64,000 nt of DNA from the NCBI RefSeq assembly GCF_004403945.1, contig NZ_SOHM01000003.1, forward strand, positions 16,486 through 80,485, written 5' to 3'. Source of the DNA: Cryobacterium lactosi (GTDB taxonomy: Bacteria; Actinomycetota; Actinomycetes; Actinomycetales; Microbacteriaceae). The notes under the pieces were generated by a model. The model did not search any database. It was not told the DNA's origin and saw nothing but the letters and a program-made list of their open reading frames with translations. Positions 43,967 to 52,191 of this stretch are shown here, piece by piece; the stretch's first letter is position 1, and each line of letters starts with the position of its first letter. The position numbers and the translations under genes were made by a program.

Positions 43967-45376
43967 ATGTCGCTTCGCACGGCACCTTCACCCGTCGCCC
44001 GGGTTGTCGCCGACCCGGGCCGCCGCATCCGGTCACGCCGGCGGCTGCGTGCTGCCGACCTGATGGTGGCGCTGTGCTGGTCGTCGGTGGCGATGGCCGT
44101 GGCGCTGTATCTGGCCTACGGCGGCCTGGCCCAGGTCACCGACCTCGCCTCCGGCCTCACCGCCGCGGGCATCGTGACCGGGCTGGTCGGCACCGATCTG
44201 ATCCTGGTGATGCTGGTGCTCGCCGCTCGCCTCCCCGTGATCGACCGGATCGTGGGTCAGGACACGGCGATGGCCTTCCACCGGCGGCTGGGCAAGCCCG
44301 CGCTCTACCTGATCCTCGCGCACGGCCTGCTGCTGACCATCGGCTACGCGCTGGCAGATGGGTCGAACGTGGTCACCGAGACCATCGCACTCTTCCAGGG
44401 CCCCGACATGGCGCTGGCCTACCTGGGCCTCGGCCTGCTCGTGGCCGTGGTGGTCTCCTCGGTGGTCGCGGTGCGCCGTCGGTTCCCCTACGAGGTCTGG
44501 CACGCCATCCACCTGCTCAGCTACGCGGCCGTGCTCGTGGCGCTGCCGCACCAGCTCAGCGCCGGTGCGGTGCTGGCCGAGGGCACCCTGCAGCGTGTCT
44601 ACTGGATCGCGCTGTACGTGCTCGCGTTCGGCTCGATCGCCGTGTTCCGCTTCCTCGTGCCGATCGTCCGCAGCGCCAGGCACGACATCCGGGTGGCCGC
44701 TGTCGAACCGATCGCCCCCGGGGTGGTGTCGTTGCACCTGACCGGGCACCAGCTGGACCGGCTGCAGACACAGGGCGGGCAGTACGCGATCTGGCGGTTC
44801 TGGACCGGAGCCACCTGGTGGCACGCCCACCCGATCTCCTTCTCCGCGGTGCCCACCGACCGTTCGGCCCGCATCACCGTGCGTTCCCTGGGCCGAGGCA
44901 GCGACGCCCTCGGCCGGGTGCGACCGGGCACCCGGGTCTCGATCGAAGGCCCGTACGGCATCTTCACCGACGAGCACCGCAGCACCTCGAAGGTCAGCGT
45001 CGTCGCCGCCGGCATCGGAATCACCCCGGTGCGCTCGATGCTGGAACACGCCGCCCTGCGCCCGGGTGAGGCGACGGTGCTGCTGCGCGCCACCGACGCC
45101 ACACAGAGCTACCTCTGGAACGAGATCGGTGCCCTGCCGAGCATGCGCGGCAACCCGATCTTCTCCATGATGGGCGCTCGCCCCCGCGGACTCGCCACCT
45201 GGATGTCGGCCGAGGCGCTTTCTCGCGGCGTCACCATCACCTCGGTGTTCCCCGACCTGTTGCAGTCCGACCTCTACGTCTGCGGCCCGCAATCCTGGGC
45301 CGACCTCGTGATCCGGGACGCCAGGGCCGCCGGGTTGCCCGACAGCCAGATCCACGTAGAAAGGTTCGACTGGTGA
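43967..45376 (+). CDS. Membrane ferric-reductase-like flavocytochrome (FRD + FAD/NAD domains)
   Basis: 469 residues. About six membrane helices (35-230) with paired His residues that could hold two hemes: AFHRRLGKP, LILAHG, EVWHAIHLLSY, ALPHQL. Then a ferredoxin-reductase-type FAD domain (HAHPISFSAV), the NAD(P) motif AAGIGITPVRSMLEHA, and a C-terminal LYVCGPQSW. Such proteins carry electrons from cytoplasmic NAD(P)H through heme to an outside acceptor. The next two genes encode a flavinylated exported protein and its FMN transferase, giving a likely acceptor. The four-base overlap at 45373 shows coupling. Confidence 0.88.
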   Translation: MSLRTAPSPVARVVADPGRRIRSRRRLRAADLMVALCWSSVAMAVALYLAYGGLAQVTDLASGLTAAGIVTGLVGTDLILVMLVLAARLPVIDRIVGQDTAMAFHRRLGKPALYLILAHGLLLTIGYALADGSNVVTETIALFQGPDMALAYLGLGLLVAVVVSSVVAVRRRFPYEVWHAIHLLSYAAVLVALPHQLSAGAVLAEGTLQRVYWIALYVLAFGSIAVFRFLVPIVRSARHDIRVAAVEPIAPGVVSLHLTGHQLDRLQTQGGQYAIWRFWTGATWWHAHPISFSAVPTDRSARITVRSLGRGSDALGRVRPGTRVSIEGPYGIFTDEHRSTSKVSVVAAGIGITPVRSMLEHAALRPGEATVLLRATDATQSYLWNEIGALPSMRGNPIFSMMGARPRGLATWMSAEALSRGVTITSVFPDLLQSDLYVCGPQSWADLVIRDARAAGLPDSQIHVERFDW

Positions 45377-45873
45377 GACGCCGCGCGATCGTCCTGAGCA
45401 TCCTCTCGTCGTCGGCCGTGCTGGCCGCCGGATGGCAGGTGGGTGTGGTGACCCACCCGCAGTCGGTGTCCCAATCGTTGGATGCCGCGGCGCCGGCTAC
45501 CGGGTCCACCTCCGGCTCGACCACCGGTGGGGCCACCGCGGCGACGCCGACCCCGTCCAGTGCCGCCGCCGCGACCCCGCAGCAGGCGGCCGGTGCCTCG
45601 GGCACCTTCACCGGCGCCGCCGCCCAGACCCGGTTCGGCGCCGTGCAGGTGCAGATCACCGTCGCCGACGGCACCATCACCGACGTCGCCGCGTTGCAAC
45701 TCACCGACCACGACCAGAGGTCGGTGCAGATCAGCAACCGCGCCGCACCGGTGTTGCGGCAGGAGGTGCTGACCGCCCAGTCGGCGAACGTGCAGAACGT
45801 CTCCGGGGCCACCTACACCAGCGACGGCTACCTCACCTCGCTGCAGTCCGCCCTCGACCAGGCCGGGCTCTGA
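45373..45873 (+). CDS. Exported FMN-binding domain protein (flavinylation substrate)
   Basis: 166 residues from a GTG overlapping the previous stop. N-terminal signal anchor (about 1-20, RRRAIVLSILSSSAVLAAGW). A Ser/Thr/Ala/Pro-rich linker (about 35-75) follows, then an FMN_bind domain (about 78-166) ending NVSGATYTSDGYLTSLQSAL. The SGATYT motif is the site where ApbE attaches FMN covalently through phosphoester to Thr. The ApbE gene lies one base downstream. Predicted to hold electrons on the outer face of the membrane. Confidence 0.88.
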   Translation: MRRRAIVLSILSSSAVLAAGWQVGVVTHPQSVSQSLDAAAPATGSTSGSTTGGATAATPTPSSAAAATPQQAAGASGTFTGAAAQTRFGAVQVQITVADGTITDVAALQLTDHDQRSVQISNRAAPVLRQEVLTAQSANVQNVSGATYTSDGYLTSLQSALDQAGL

Positions 45874-45874
45874 G

Positions 45875-46639
45875 ATGACCGTGCACGTGTTCGACACCAT
45901 GGGCACCACCGTCAGCCTCCGCTTCGCCGGCGCTCTGCCCGGCGCCGCGGTGCTGCACGCCGTCGAGGCCGGTTTCGACGACTACGACCGCCGGTTCAGC
46001 CTGTACCGGCCCGATTCGGAACTCTCCCGCGTCGCGCGCGGCGACCTGGCACTGCGCCACGCCTCCGCCGAGCTGCGGGAGCGCTACGCCGACGCGTTGG
46101 AGTGGCGCAGCCGCACCGCCGGGGCCTTCACCCCGCACCGCCCCGACGGGGTCATCGACCTCAACGGCATCGTCAAGGCCAGCGCCATGGCGGCCGCGGC
46201 CGATCTGCTCGACACAGCCGGCGAAGCCGACTGGCTGCTCAACGTGGGCGGCGACATCCTGGGCCGCGGCACGCTCGCCGGGGCCCCATGGTCGATCGGC
46301 ATCGCCGACCCCGCCGACCGGGCGGGGCTGCTCGCCACGCTGACGCTTGACGGCGACCGGTGCGCCCTCGCGACCTCAGGCACCGCCGAACGCGGCGAGC
46401 ACATCTGGCGACGCGGCCCGCAGCCCGCCGGCGGGGCATCCGTCTACCGGCAGGTCACCGTGCGCGCCACCGACATCATCACGGCCGACGTCCTCGCCAC
46501 CGCGATTCTCGCCGGCGGCCGCGAGCAACTCGACGACGCGACAGCCCGCTTCGCCATCGACGTGCTGACGGTGGCCGCCGACGGCGCCCTGACGGCGACC
46601 CCGCGCCTGCAACACGCGCGCGGGCTCTCGCCGGCATGA
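45875..46639 (+). CDS. apbE: FAD:protein FMN transferase
   Basis: 254 residues, ApbE family. It transfers FMN from FAD to Thr or Ser in the target motif of exported proteins, Mg2+-dependent. Visible features: FDTMGTTVSLRF at the start, FDDYDRRFSLYRPDSELSRV, the catalytic-site region VIDLNGIVKASAMAAAADLLD, LLNVGGDILGRG, and ALATSGTAERGEHIW. C-terminal metal region DIITADVLATAILAGG. No signal peptide is seen, so it may act in the cytoplasm before export, unlike many ApbE proteins. It directly follows its likely substrate gene. Confidence 0.9.
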   Translation: MTVHVFDTMGTTVSLRFAGALPGAAVLHAVEAGFDDYDRRFSLYRPDSELSRVARGDLALRHASAELRERYADALEWRSRTAGAFTPHRPDGVIDLNGIVKASAMAAAADLLDTAGEADWLLNVGGDILGRGTLAGAPWSIGIADPADRAGLLATLTLDGDRCALATSGTAERGEHIWRRGPQPAGGASVYRQVTVRATDIITADVLATAILAGGREQLDDATARFAIDVLTVAADGALTATPRLQHARGLSPA

Positions 46640-46683
46640 CCGACCCGGGCCGGGTGCACGACACCGATCCCTATACTTCGAAC

Positions 46684-47352
46684 ATGGCCGATCGTCCGAG
46701 AGTGCTGCTTGTCGAAGACGATGCGCGCCTGGTGCAGATGCTCGACCAGCTGCTGCAGAACGAAGGCTACGACACCGTGATCGCCCGCGACGGCCAGCGT
46801 GCCCTGCACGAAGGGCTCACCCAGCCGTTCGACGTGATCGTGCTCGACCGGGGTCTGCCGGTGATGGAGGGCCTCGACGTGCTCACCCGGCTGCGCGGCC
46901 GCGGCATCCTCACGCCGGCCCTGGTGCTCTCGGCGCTCGGCAACCCGGCCGACCGGGTGGAGGGGCTGGACCGCGGCGCGGAGGACTACCTGGCCAAACC
47001 CTTCGACATCGACGAACTGCTCGCCCGCATCCGGGCGCTGCTGCGCCGGCACACCAGCACCGTGCCGGTCCTGGGGGTTCCTGGCGGATCCCTGGACACC
47101 GAGAGCCGCACCGTCACCACGACCGCCGGTGCCGTCGTGACCCTCTCTGACCGCGAGGCCCACCTGCTCGAACGCCTGGCCCGTCGCCCTCAGCAGGTCT
47201 TCGAACGCTCCGACCTCCTCGCCAACGTGTTCCCCGACGCCGACGACGTGGGAGTGGTCGACACCTACGTGCACTACCTGCGCAAGAAGCTCGGCCGTGC
47301 AGCCATCCACACGGTACGGGGCATCGGCTACCGGCTGGGGACCCTCTCGTGA
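46684..47352 (+). CDS. OmpR-family response regulator
   Basis: 222 residues. Receiver domain (1-120): acidic pair in LVEDDARLV, phospho-Asp in VIVLDRGLPVMEG, Thr/Ser position in LVLSALG, Lys in YLAKPF. Winged-helix DNA-binding domain (about 130-222), ending HTVRGIGYRLGTLS. Its stop overlaps the kinase start (GTGA). It follows apbE by 44 bases, so the two-component system may control the flavocytochrome operon, sensing redox state or iron. That is inferred from position. Confidence 0.92.
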   Translation: MADRPRVLLVEDDARLVQMLDQLLQNEGYDTVIARDGQRALHEGLTQPFDVIVLDRGLPVMEGLDVLTRLRGRGILTPALVLSALGNPADRVEGLDRGAEDYLAKPFDIDELLARIRALLRRHTSTVPVLGVPGGSLDTESRTVTTTAGAVVTLSDREAHLLERLARRPQQVFERSDLLANVFPDADDVGVVDTYVHYLRKKLGRAAIHTVRGIGYRLGTLS

Positions 47353-48608
47353 CCGGCGCCCCCGGCCGCAGGCCCGACCGCACATCCGGCCCGCCCGGCC
47401 GCAGCGACGACCTGCGCGGCGCTTCGCTCCGGCTGACCCTGCAGTTCACGGCGCTGATGCTCGTGGTGCTCGTCCTTGTAGGCGGCGTGGTCTTCGTCAT
47501 CGTGCAGGCGAGCGTCGCGGAATCCGTCACCCAGACGCTGAACGCGGCGACCCGCATCGATTCTCCCCAGGACGCACCCGAGGGCACCTACTTGTCGATC
47601 GTCGACGAGGGACGGGTGATGTCGTCGCCCGAGATGCCCGCCGGTCTGCTCGACACCGACGCGATGACCACGGTCGCCGCGGGCGGCGGTGACGTTCGCA
47701 GCACGCGCGAGGTCGACGGGCAGGAGTACCGGTTGCTCACCACGGCGGTCAGGGACGGCCGGGAAGGTGCCAGGGTTGTGCAGGTCGCCCTCGACCTGCA
47801 CGAGAGCTCCGAAGAACTCAACCGGCTGTCCGTGGCGCTGCTCGCCGCCGGGGTCGTCGCGTTGGCGTTCTCCGGGGTCGCGGCCTACTGGATGGCCAGG
47901 CGGGCGATCCGTCCGCTCGCCGAGGCCCTCGCGCTGCAGCGCCGCTTCGTCGCAGACGCCAGCCACGAACTGCGCACCCCGCTCACTTTGCTGAGCACCC
48001 GAGCGCAGTTGCTGCGGCGACGCGACCAGACCGGGGTGCCGCCGGATGTCACCGATGCCGTTGACGAGATCGTGACGGATACCCGCGCGCTCACCGGGAT
48101 CCTCGAGGACCTCCTGATCGCGGCGGACCCCCGAAGCGTCGCCGACCCCGAACCGGTGGACCTCACCGCGACAGCCGAGCACGCGGTCGACATGCTGCGG
48201 GGCGACGCAGCGGCCCGCGGGATCACGCTCGGCCGGGCCGGTGCCGCCGGGCCGGTGGTGGTGCCCGGATCCCCGGCCGCGCTGCTGCGGCTGATCGTGG
48301 CCTTGGTGACGAACGCGCTCGACCATGCCAAGGCATCGGTCGTGGTGAGTATCGACGTCGACGGCAGATTCGCCACCGTGCGCGTCGCCGACGACGGCGC
48401 CGGCTTCGCCCCGGAGATGGTGGGTACCGCCTTCGAACGTTTCAACAGCGGCCGGGCCGCGGCGACCGAGCCGGGCGGCACCCGGCACTACGGTCTGGGC
48501 CTGGCGATCGTGGCCGAGATCACCCGGCGCCACGGCGGCACCGTCGCCATCGAGTCATCCGGCCCCGCCGGCGCCGCGGTCGTGGCCCGCTTGCCGCTAG
48601 CCCGCTAG
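47349..48608 (+). CDS. Two-component sensor histidine kinase
   Basis: 419 residues. A membrane helix at about 38-62, an extracytoplasmic sensor loop (about 63-155), a second helix (about 158-180, LLAAGVVALAFSGVAAYWMA), and a short HAMP-like region. H-box RFVADASHELRTPLTLL (phospho-His), N-box LIVALVTNALDHA, G boxes VADDGAGFAPEMVG and GLGLAIVAEITRRHGG. Partner of the overlapping response regulator. The loop has no heme or iron motif I can name. Confidence 0.92.
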   Translation: MTGAPGRRPDRTSGPPGRSDDLRGASLRLTLQFTALMLVVLVLVGGVVFVIVQASVAESVTQTLNAATRIDSPQDAPEGTYLSIVDEGRVMSSPEMPAGLLDTDAMTTVAAGGGDVRSTREVDGQEYRLLTTAVRDGREGARVVQVALDLHESSEELNRLSVALLAAGVVALAFSGVAAYWMARRAIRPLAEALALQRRFVADASHELRTPLTLLSTRAQLLRRRDQTGVPPDVTDAVDEIVTDTRALTGILEDLLIAADPRSVADPEPVDLTATAEHAVDMLRGDAAARGITLGRAGAAGPVVVPGSPAALLRLIVALVTNALDHAKASVVVSIDVDGRFATVRVADDGAGFAPEMVGTAFERFNSGRAAATEPGGTRHYGLGLAIVAEITRRHGGTVAIESSGPAGAAVVARLPLAR

Positions 48609-48660
48609 CCGGTTGTGCGGGTGAGGTTCCCGCCCGCAAGTCGCGAGCGGCGCGCCTCCC

Positions 48661-48720
48661 GCGAGATGACAGTTGAGGCCAGTTGGGCTGGCGTGGACTG
48701 GCCTCAAGTGTCCTTTCGCG
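48661..48720. repeat. Palindromic element family C, copy 1
   Basis: A 60-base unit from GCGAGATGACAGTTG to GTCCTTTCGCG, with perfect 11-base arms TTGAGGCCAGT/ACTGGCCTCAA inside. It lies after the histidine kinase gene. The second copy follows 73 bases downstream. Confidence 0.8.
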
Positions 48721-48733
48721 GAGTGAGCCTGCG

Positions 48734-48793
48734 GCGAGATGGCAGTTGGGGCCAGTTGGGCTGCCGTGGAGTGGCCACAAGTGTCCTTTCGCG
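48734..48793. repeat. Palindromic element family C, copy 2
   Basis: A 60-base unit differing from copy 1 at five positions. Some changes occur in both arms so that pairing is mostly kept. Same orientation. The whole 289-base gap 48609-48897 is filled by these two units and the terminator at 48846; no gene is seen. Confidence 0.8.
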
Positions 48794-48845
48794 CAACGCG
48801 TCGGCTCGTGGGGATGACACACCCGCGTGATGGGGCACGCACAGA

Positions 48846-48879
48846 CGGCAGGCGCCCCCAGTGCCGGGGGCGCCTGCCG
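48846..48879. terminator. Bidirectional terminator after the histidine kinase
   Basis: A perfect 14-base stem, CGGCAGGCGCCCCC (48846-48859) with its complement at 48866-48879 and a six-base loop, between convergent genes. Confidence 0.8.
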
Positions 48880-48897
48880 CAGTCTGCGAGGCTCGGG

Positions 48898-49299
48898 TCA
48901 GGCGACGCTGCTGGCGTGCGCCTTCGTGCCGGAGACGCTCGCGCCGGGCTGGCTCTTCGAGCACAGCACGACGAGGATCACGGCGACACCGACGGCAATG
49001 TGCGGCAGCCAGGCGTTCGGCGCCTCATCGGCAAAGCCGAACAGGAACGGCGACGCAATCAGGAAGACCGAGGCGAGAATGTCGAAGACGAGGTGCACCG
49101 GCATGCCGATGACCTTGATCAGGCCCAGCTCGTAGCGGGTGAACAGGCTGTAGAGGATCAGGCCGACGCCGAGGACGCGGGGGATGATGACGGCGGCGCC
49201 GCCGACCTCTTCGAACATGAAGATGGTCGGGGCGAGGATGAGGGCGACCGCGACGACGTAGTCGAGAACCGCGTGGACCTTGGTGGGAATGAAACGCAT
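48898..49299 (-). CDS. SPW-repeat-like small membrane protein
   Basis: 133 residues from the ATG at 49299 with AGGAG six bases upstream. Four hydrophobic helices: VLDYVVAVALILAPTIF, a second with AAVIIPRVLGVGLILYSLF, a third VFDILASVFLIASPFLFGF, and a last WLPHIAVGVAVILVVL. The SPFLFGF...W pattern suits the SPW family, whose role is unknown. The frame extends upstream to 49383, but that part has no hydrophobic or SD support. Confidence 0.75.
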   Translation of the reverse strand: MRFIPTKVHAVLDYVVAVALILAPTIFMFEEVGGAAVIIPRVLGVGLILYSLFTRYELGLIKVIGMPVHLVFDILASVFLIASPFLFGFADEAPNAWLPHIAVGVAVILVVLCSKSQPGASVSGTKAHASSVA

Positions 49300-49396
49300 G
49301 ACGAACTCCTGGTGTTTGACCGGAGGCCGGATCGCCTCACGACACTGATTCGCTGCCCTCGCCCGGATGGATTGGTCGCGCACCGGGATCGCCGGC

Positions 49397-50239
49397 TCAG
49401 CAGCGCTCGTACACGTAGTCGGCCGTGCCCACCACGGCGAGGTCCCGGTCGCGCAGGATCATCGACCGTGGTCGGTCGGGAACCGCGCAGGCCGCGGCGA
49501 AGTCCTCGCGCAGGTCGTCGGCGTACTCGATAGCCAGCACCCGGTCGCCGTAGGCCGCCCGGTAGAGCCCGCACTCCTGCCAGCGGTCACACTCCTCGGC
49601 CACGGCGAAGTCGAACAGGTCGGAGAGCGGCCCGGCGAGTTCGGCGGCGTTCTTCTGGCCGATCGCCAGGCCGTCCTCGTGCGCGCCGGCGACCAGGATG
49701 CGGGCGAACGCAACATTGTCCTCGGCCGTGAGCAGGCCGGCCGACCGGGTGAACGAGTCGAGGTTGTCGATCTCCACGGCGTCGAAGCCGGCCGTCGCGC
49801 AGGCCGTCACCTGAGGGAGCAACTGAGCGGCCAGGGCGGTGCGCGTGCTCGCGCTGCCGGTGTCGAACAACAGCTCGTCCGGCCAGTTCTCGTCGCGCAC
49901 TGGCACGCCGCCGTCGGTGAGGATCAGCTCGGGGGACTCCTCGAGCATCCGCTCCGAGTCGGCCGGCTGGGTTTGGAAACCGTTCAGGTAACACACCGAG
50001 TAGAGGCCGTCGGCGGGCTCGTCGGTGCTGTCGCGCACCACGATATCCACCCCGGCGGGCGGGTCGTAGGCGCCGCCGAGCTGGTAGTCGAGGCCGCCGC
50101 CGACCGGGGGCGGCACCGGGCCGGACGCGCTCGCCGAGCCGGCCGCGCAGCCGGTCAGTGCCAGGCCCACCAGTACCCCGAGAACACAAAAACGCCGCCG
50201 GACGGCAACCGACAGGCTGCTCATCCGGCGACGCTTCAC
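49397..50239 (-). CDS. GH114-like lipoprotein (endo-alpha-1,4-polygalactosaminidase family)
   Basis: 280 residues. A basic N-terminus, a hydrophobic stretch, and the lipobox LALTGC near 31 mark a lipoprotein signal. The mature part follows the GH114 TIM-barrel pattern: WQYQLGG-like YQLGGAYDPPAGVDIVVRD, VCYLNGFQTQ, DAVEIDNLDSFTR with the acidic catalytic candidates, and IGQKNAAEL. GH114 enzymes cut galactosamine polymers in capsules or biofilm; the substrate here is inferred. An alternative ATG five codons downstream is equally possible. Confidence 0.82.
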   Translation of the reverse strand: MKRRRMSSLSVAVRRRFCVLGVLVGLALTGCAAGSASASGPVPPPVGGGLDYQLGGAYDPPAGVDIVVRDSTDEPADGLYSVCYLNGFQTQPADSERMLEESPELILTDGGVPVRDENWPDELLFDTGSASTRTALAAQLLPQVTACATAGFDAVEIDNLDSFTRSAGLLTAEDNVAFARILVAGAHEDGLAIGQKNAAELAGPLSDLFDFAVAEECDRWQECGLYRAAYGDRVLAIEYADDLREDFAAACAVPDRPRSMILRDRDLAVVGTADYVYERC

Positions 50240-50264
50240 TGTGATGAACTACAAAGGTGGTGAA

Positions 50265-50765
50265 CTAGGCGACTTCGGCGACGCTGGCGTTCAGCACGTC
50301 GTCGAGGGTGACGAAGGCCTCTTCCTCGGTGGACTTCTGCGCGAGCGCGAGCTCGGACACGAGAACCTGGCGGGCCTTGATGAGCATCCGCTTCTCGCCG
50401 GCGGAGACGCCGGAGATGCGGTCGCGGCGCCACAGGTCGCGAACGACCTCGCTGACGCGGTAAACGCTGCCGCTGCCCATCTTCTCGGTGTTGGCCTTGT
50501 AGCGACGCGACCAGTTGCTGGGCTCTTCCTCGACATCGCTGCGAAGCACGTCGAAGACGGCCTCGACACCGGCGGCGTCGATGACGTCGCGCACACCGAC
50601 GAGCTCGGCGTTGTCGATGGGCAGGTTGATGGCCAGGTCACTCTGGTGCACGGTGAGCGTGATGTAACGCTTCTCGACGCCCTTGATCGTGCGGGTCTCG
50701 ACTGCGGTGATGGTTGCCGCGCCGTGGTGGGGATAGACGACGGTCTCGCCGACTTCGAAAATCAT
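50265..50765 (-). CDS. carD: CarD-family RNA polymerase-binding transcription factor
   Basis: 166 residues. N-terminal RNAP-interacting domain (1-about 60; [21 protein letters not shown]) and helical C-terminal DNA-binding domain (about 75-166) with [13 protein letters not shown] and the conserved Trp in VVRDLWRRD. CarD steadies open complexes at housekeeping and rRNA promoters and is essential in mycobacteria. The ATG at 50765 fits homologues; five extra residues would come from the next ATG upstream. The 200 bases to the next gene hold no other coding region I can support. Confidence 0.95.
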   Translation of the reverse strand: MIFEVGETVVYPHHGAATITAVETRTIKGVEKRYITLTVHQSDLAINLPIDNAELVGVRDVIDAAGVEAVFDVLRSDVEEEPSNWSRRYKANTEKMGSGSVYRVSEVVRDLWRRDRISGVSAGEKRMLIKARQVLVSELALAQKSTEEEAFVTLDDVLNASVAEVA

Positions 50766-50965
50766 CTGATGCAGCCTCATAATTCGTTGAGCGTGGTTGA
50801 CGTATCACCCGGACGACGGCGCGGGGCGCCGGTCGTGCTCCGCCGCAGTGCTGCGACAGCCGATTCGACGCACCCAGGGCAACTCACTGGATACAGCACG
50901 ACTGAAAATGGCACAGCGGTTCGTTAAGGGTATTCAGAGAGTGTATCATTCCCGCCTCGCTGGCC

Positions 50966-51676
50966 CTATTCGGGTTGGTCGCGCCCTTCGGGCTGCTCCT
51001 CCCGCTGCTCGTGGTGTTCCTCGAGGGTCGACACGCGCTGCACGATCCACGACGAGAGCGTGGCCGTGAGCACGCCCAGCACCGCCACACCGCCCAGCAT
51101 CAGGCCGGAGGCGATGCTGCGCCCGCGCAGGGTGACCGGCGTGAAATCCCCGTAGCCGACGGTGGTGATGGTCACGGCCGCCCACCACAGCGAGTCGCCG
51201 AACGAAGTGATGTTGGCGTCCGGAGAGGCCCGTTCGGCCTCGAGCACCGCGAGGGCGGCGATGTAGGTGACCAGGATGGCCGCGCCCGCGAGGTAGACCA
51301 GCACCCGGGCCCGGAAGGCCGTGCCCGCGGACTGCTGGAAGAGCTTGCTGCGCGCCACGACCCGCAGCAGGCGCAGTGGGCGCAGCAGCGGCAGCAACAC
51401 GAAGATCAGGTTCACCGGATGGTGCAGCATCCACTGCCACGGATGCGTGGCGAGGATGATCTCCACGACGTAGCTCACCGGGAAGAGCGCCCAGCTGATG
51501 ACGATGACCATCCGCAGTACGTCGGCGGTGGCGACATCGACCGACGCGATCACCGTCACCGAATAGGCGACCAGGAAGAGAATGGCGGCGATCGTGAGAG
51601 GCCAGTCGGCAGCCTGCTGCCACCGGGCCTGGCGCGGCCCGCCCCAGCGGTCCGTGCGGATCTCGGTCGCCGTCAT
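50966..51676 (-). CDS. Voltage-gated-type potassium channel
   Basis: 236 residues, about six membrane helices. The pore loop carries the K+ selectivity filter TVGYGDFTP. The fourth helix region LLRPLRLLRVVARSKL has regularly spaced Arg residues like an S4 voltage sensor. The C-terminal 25 residues form a charged helix, perhaps a coiled coil. It belongs to the KvAP/ion-transport family. Single gene between carD and a DUF1801 gene. Confidence 0.9.
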   Translation of the reverse strand: MTATEIRTDRWGGPRQARWQQAADWPLTIAAILFLVAYSVTVIASVDVATADVLRMVIVISWALFPVSYVVEIILATHPWQWMLHHPVNLIFVLLPLLRPLRLLRVVARSKLFQQSAGTAFRARVLVYLAGAAILVTYIAALAVLEAERASPDANITSFGDSLWWAAVTITTVGYGDFTPVTLRGRSIASGLMLGGVAVLGVLTATLSSWIVQRVSTLEEHHEQREEQPEGRDQPE

Positions 51677-51721
51677 GGGGGCATCCTGCCACCGGCCGGG
51701 GGCGCCGCCAATGGCGACCGG

Positions 51722-52075
51722 CTAGGCCGACCGTGCCGCGATCAGGGCCCGGGTGAGCCGTTCGACCAGGTCGTACGGCACCGGGCGGTTCAGTGGAAAC
51801 CGCACGGTGTCCTTCTCAGCGCGAAACGGCGCGAGTTCGGTTTCGAGCTCCGCGTGCTGCCGGCCGATCGCGTACAGGGCGACGTGTCGCTTCCAGCCGG
51901 CGAAATAGATGAGCCGGCGGCCGTCGAGCGCCACGGTGGGCATCCCGTAGCTGATGGTCTCGGTGGCGCCGGGCGCGGCCGCGAGAATGGCGGCGCGGAT
52001 GCCCGCCAGCACCGGCTGCGCCTCCACCGGAAAGGTCGCGATGTACGCCTGCACGCTCTCGGGTTGCTCGGCCAT
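51722..52075 (-). CDS. DUF1801/YdhG-type protein
   Basis: 117 residues from the ATG at 52075. Family marks: VQAYIATFPVEAQPVLAGIRAAI, ETISYGMPTVALDGRRLIYFAGWKRHVALY, and FPLNRPVPYDLVERL. Such proteins resemble frataxin-like iron chaperones (YdhG/Fra) or phage-type small proteins, but the molecular role is not established. Cytoplasmic. It stands divergent to the paralogue family at 52.2 kb. Confidence 0.85.
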   Translation of the reverse strand: MAEQPESVQAYIATFPVEAQPVLAGIRAAILAAAPGATETISYGMPTVALDGRRLIYFAGWKRHVALYAIGRQHAELETELAPFRAEKDTVRFPLNRPVPYDLVERLTRALIAARSA

Positions 52076-52191
52076 GAGGTCAGTGTGGCAGCCGTGGCGC
52101 AGACCGGGCAAGGGTGCGGGCCAGGCCGGGGCACGGCCGGGACGGATCGGCCGGATGGTGGCAGGATGTGCGCACCAATGAGGGGAGTCCC

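Noticed and set aside
48615..48842. Short open frames in the family C repeat region
   Set aside because: They are read through palindromic repeats in several frames at once, with no SD and no family likeness.
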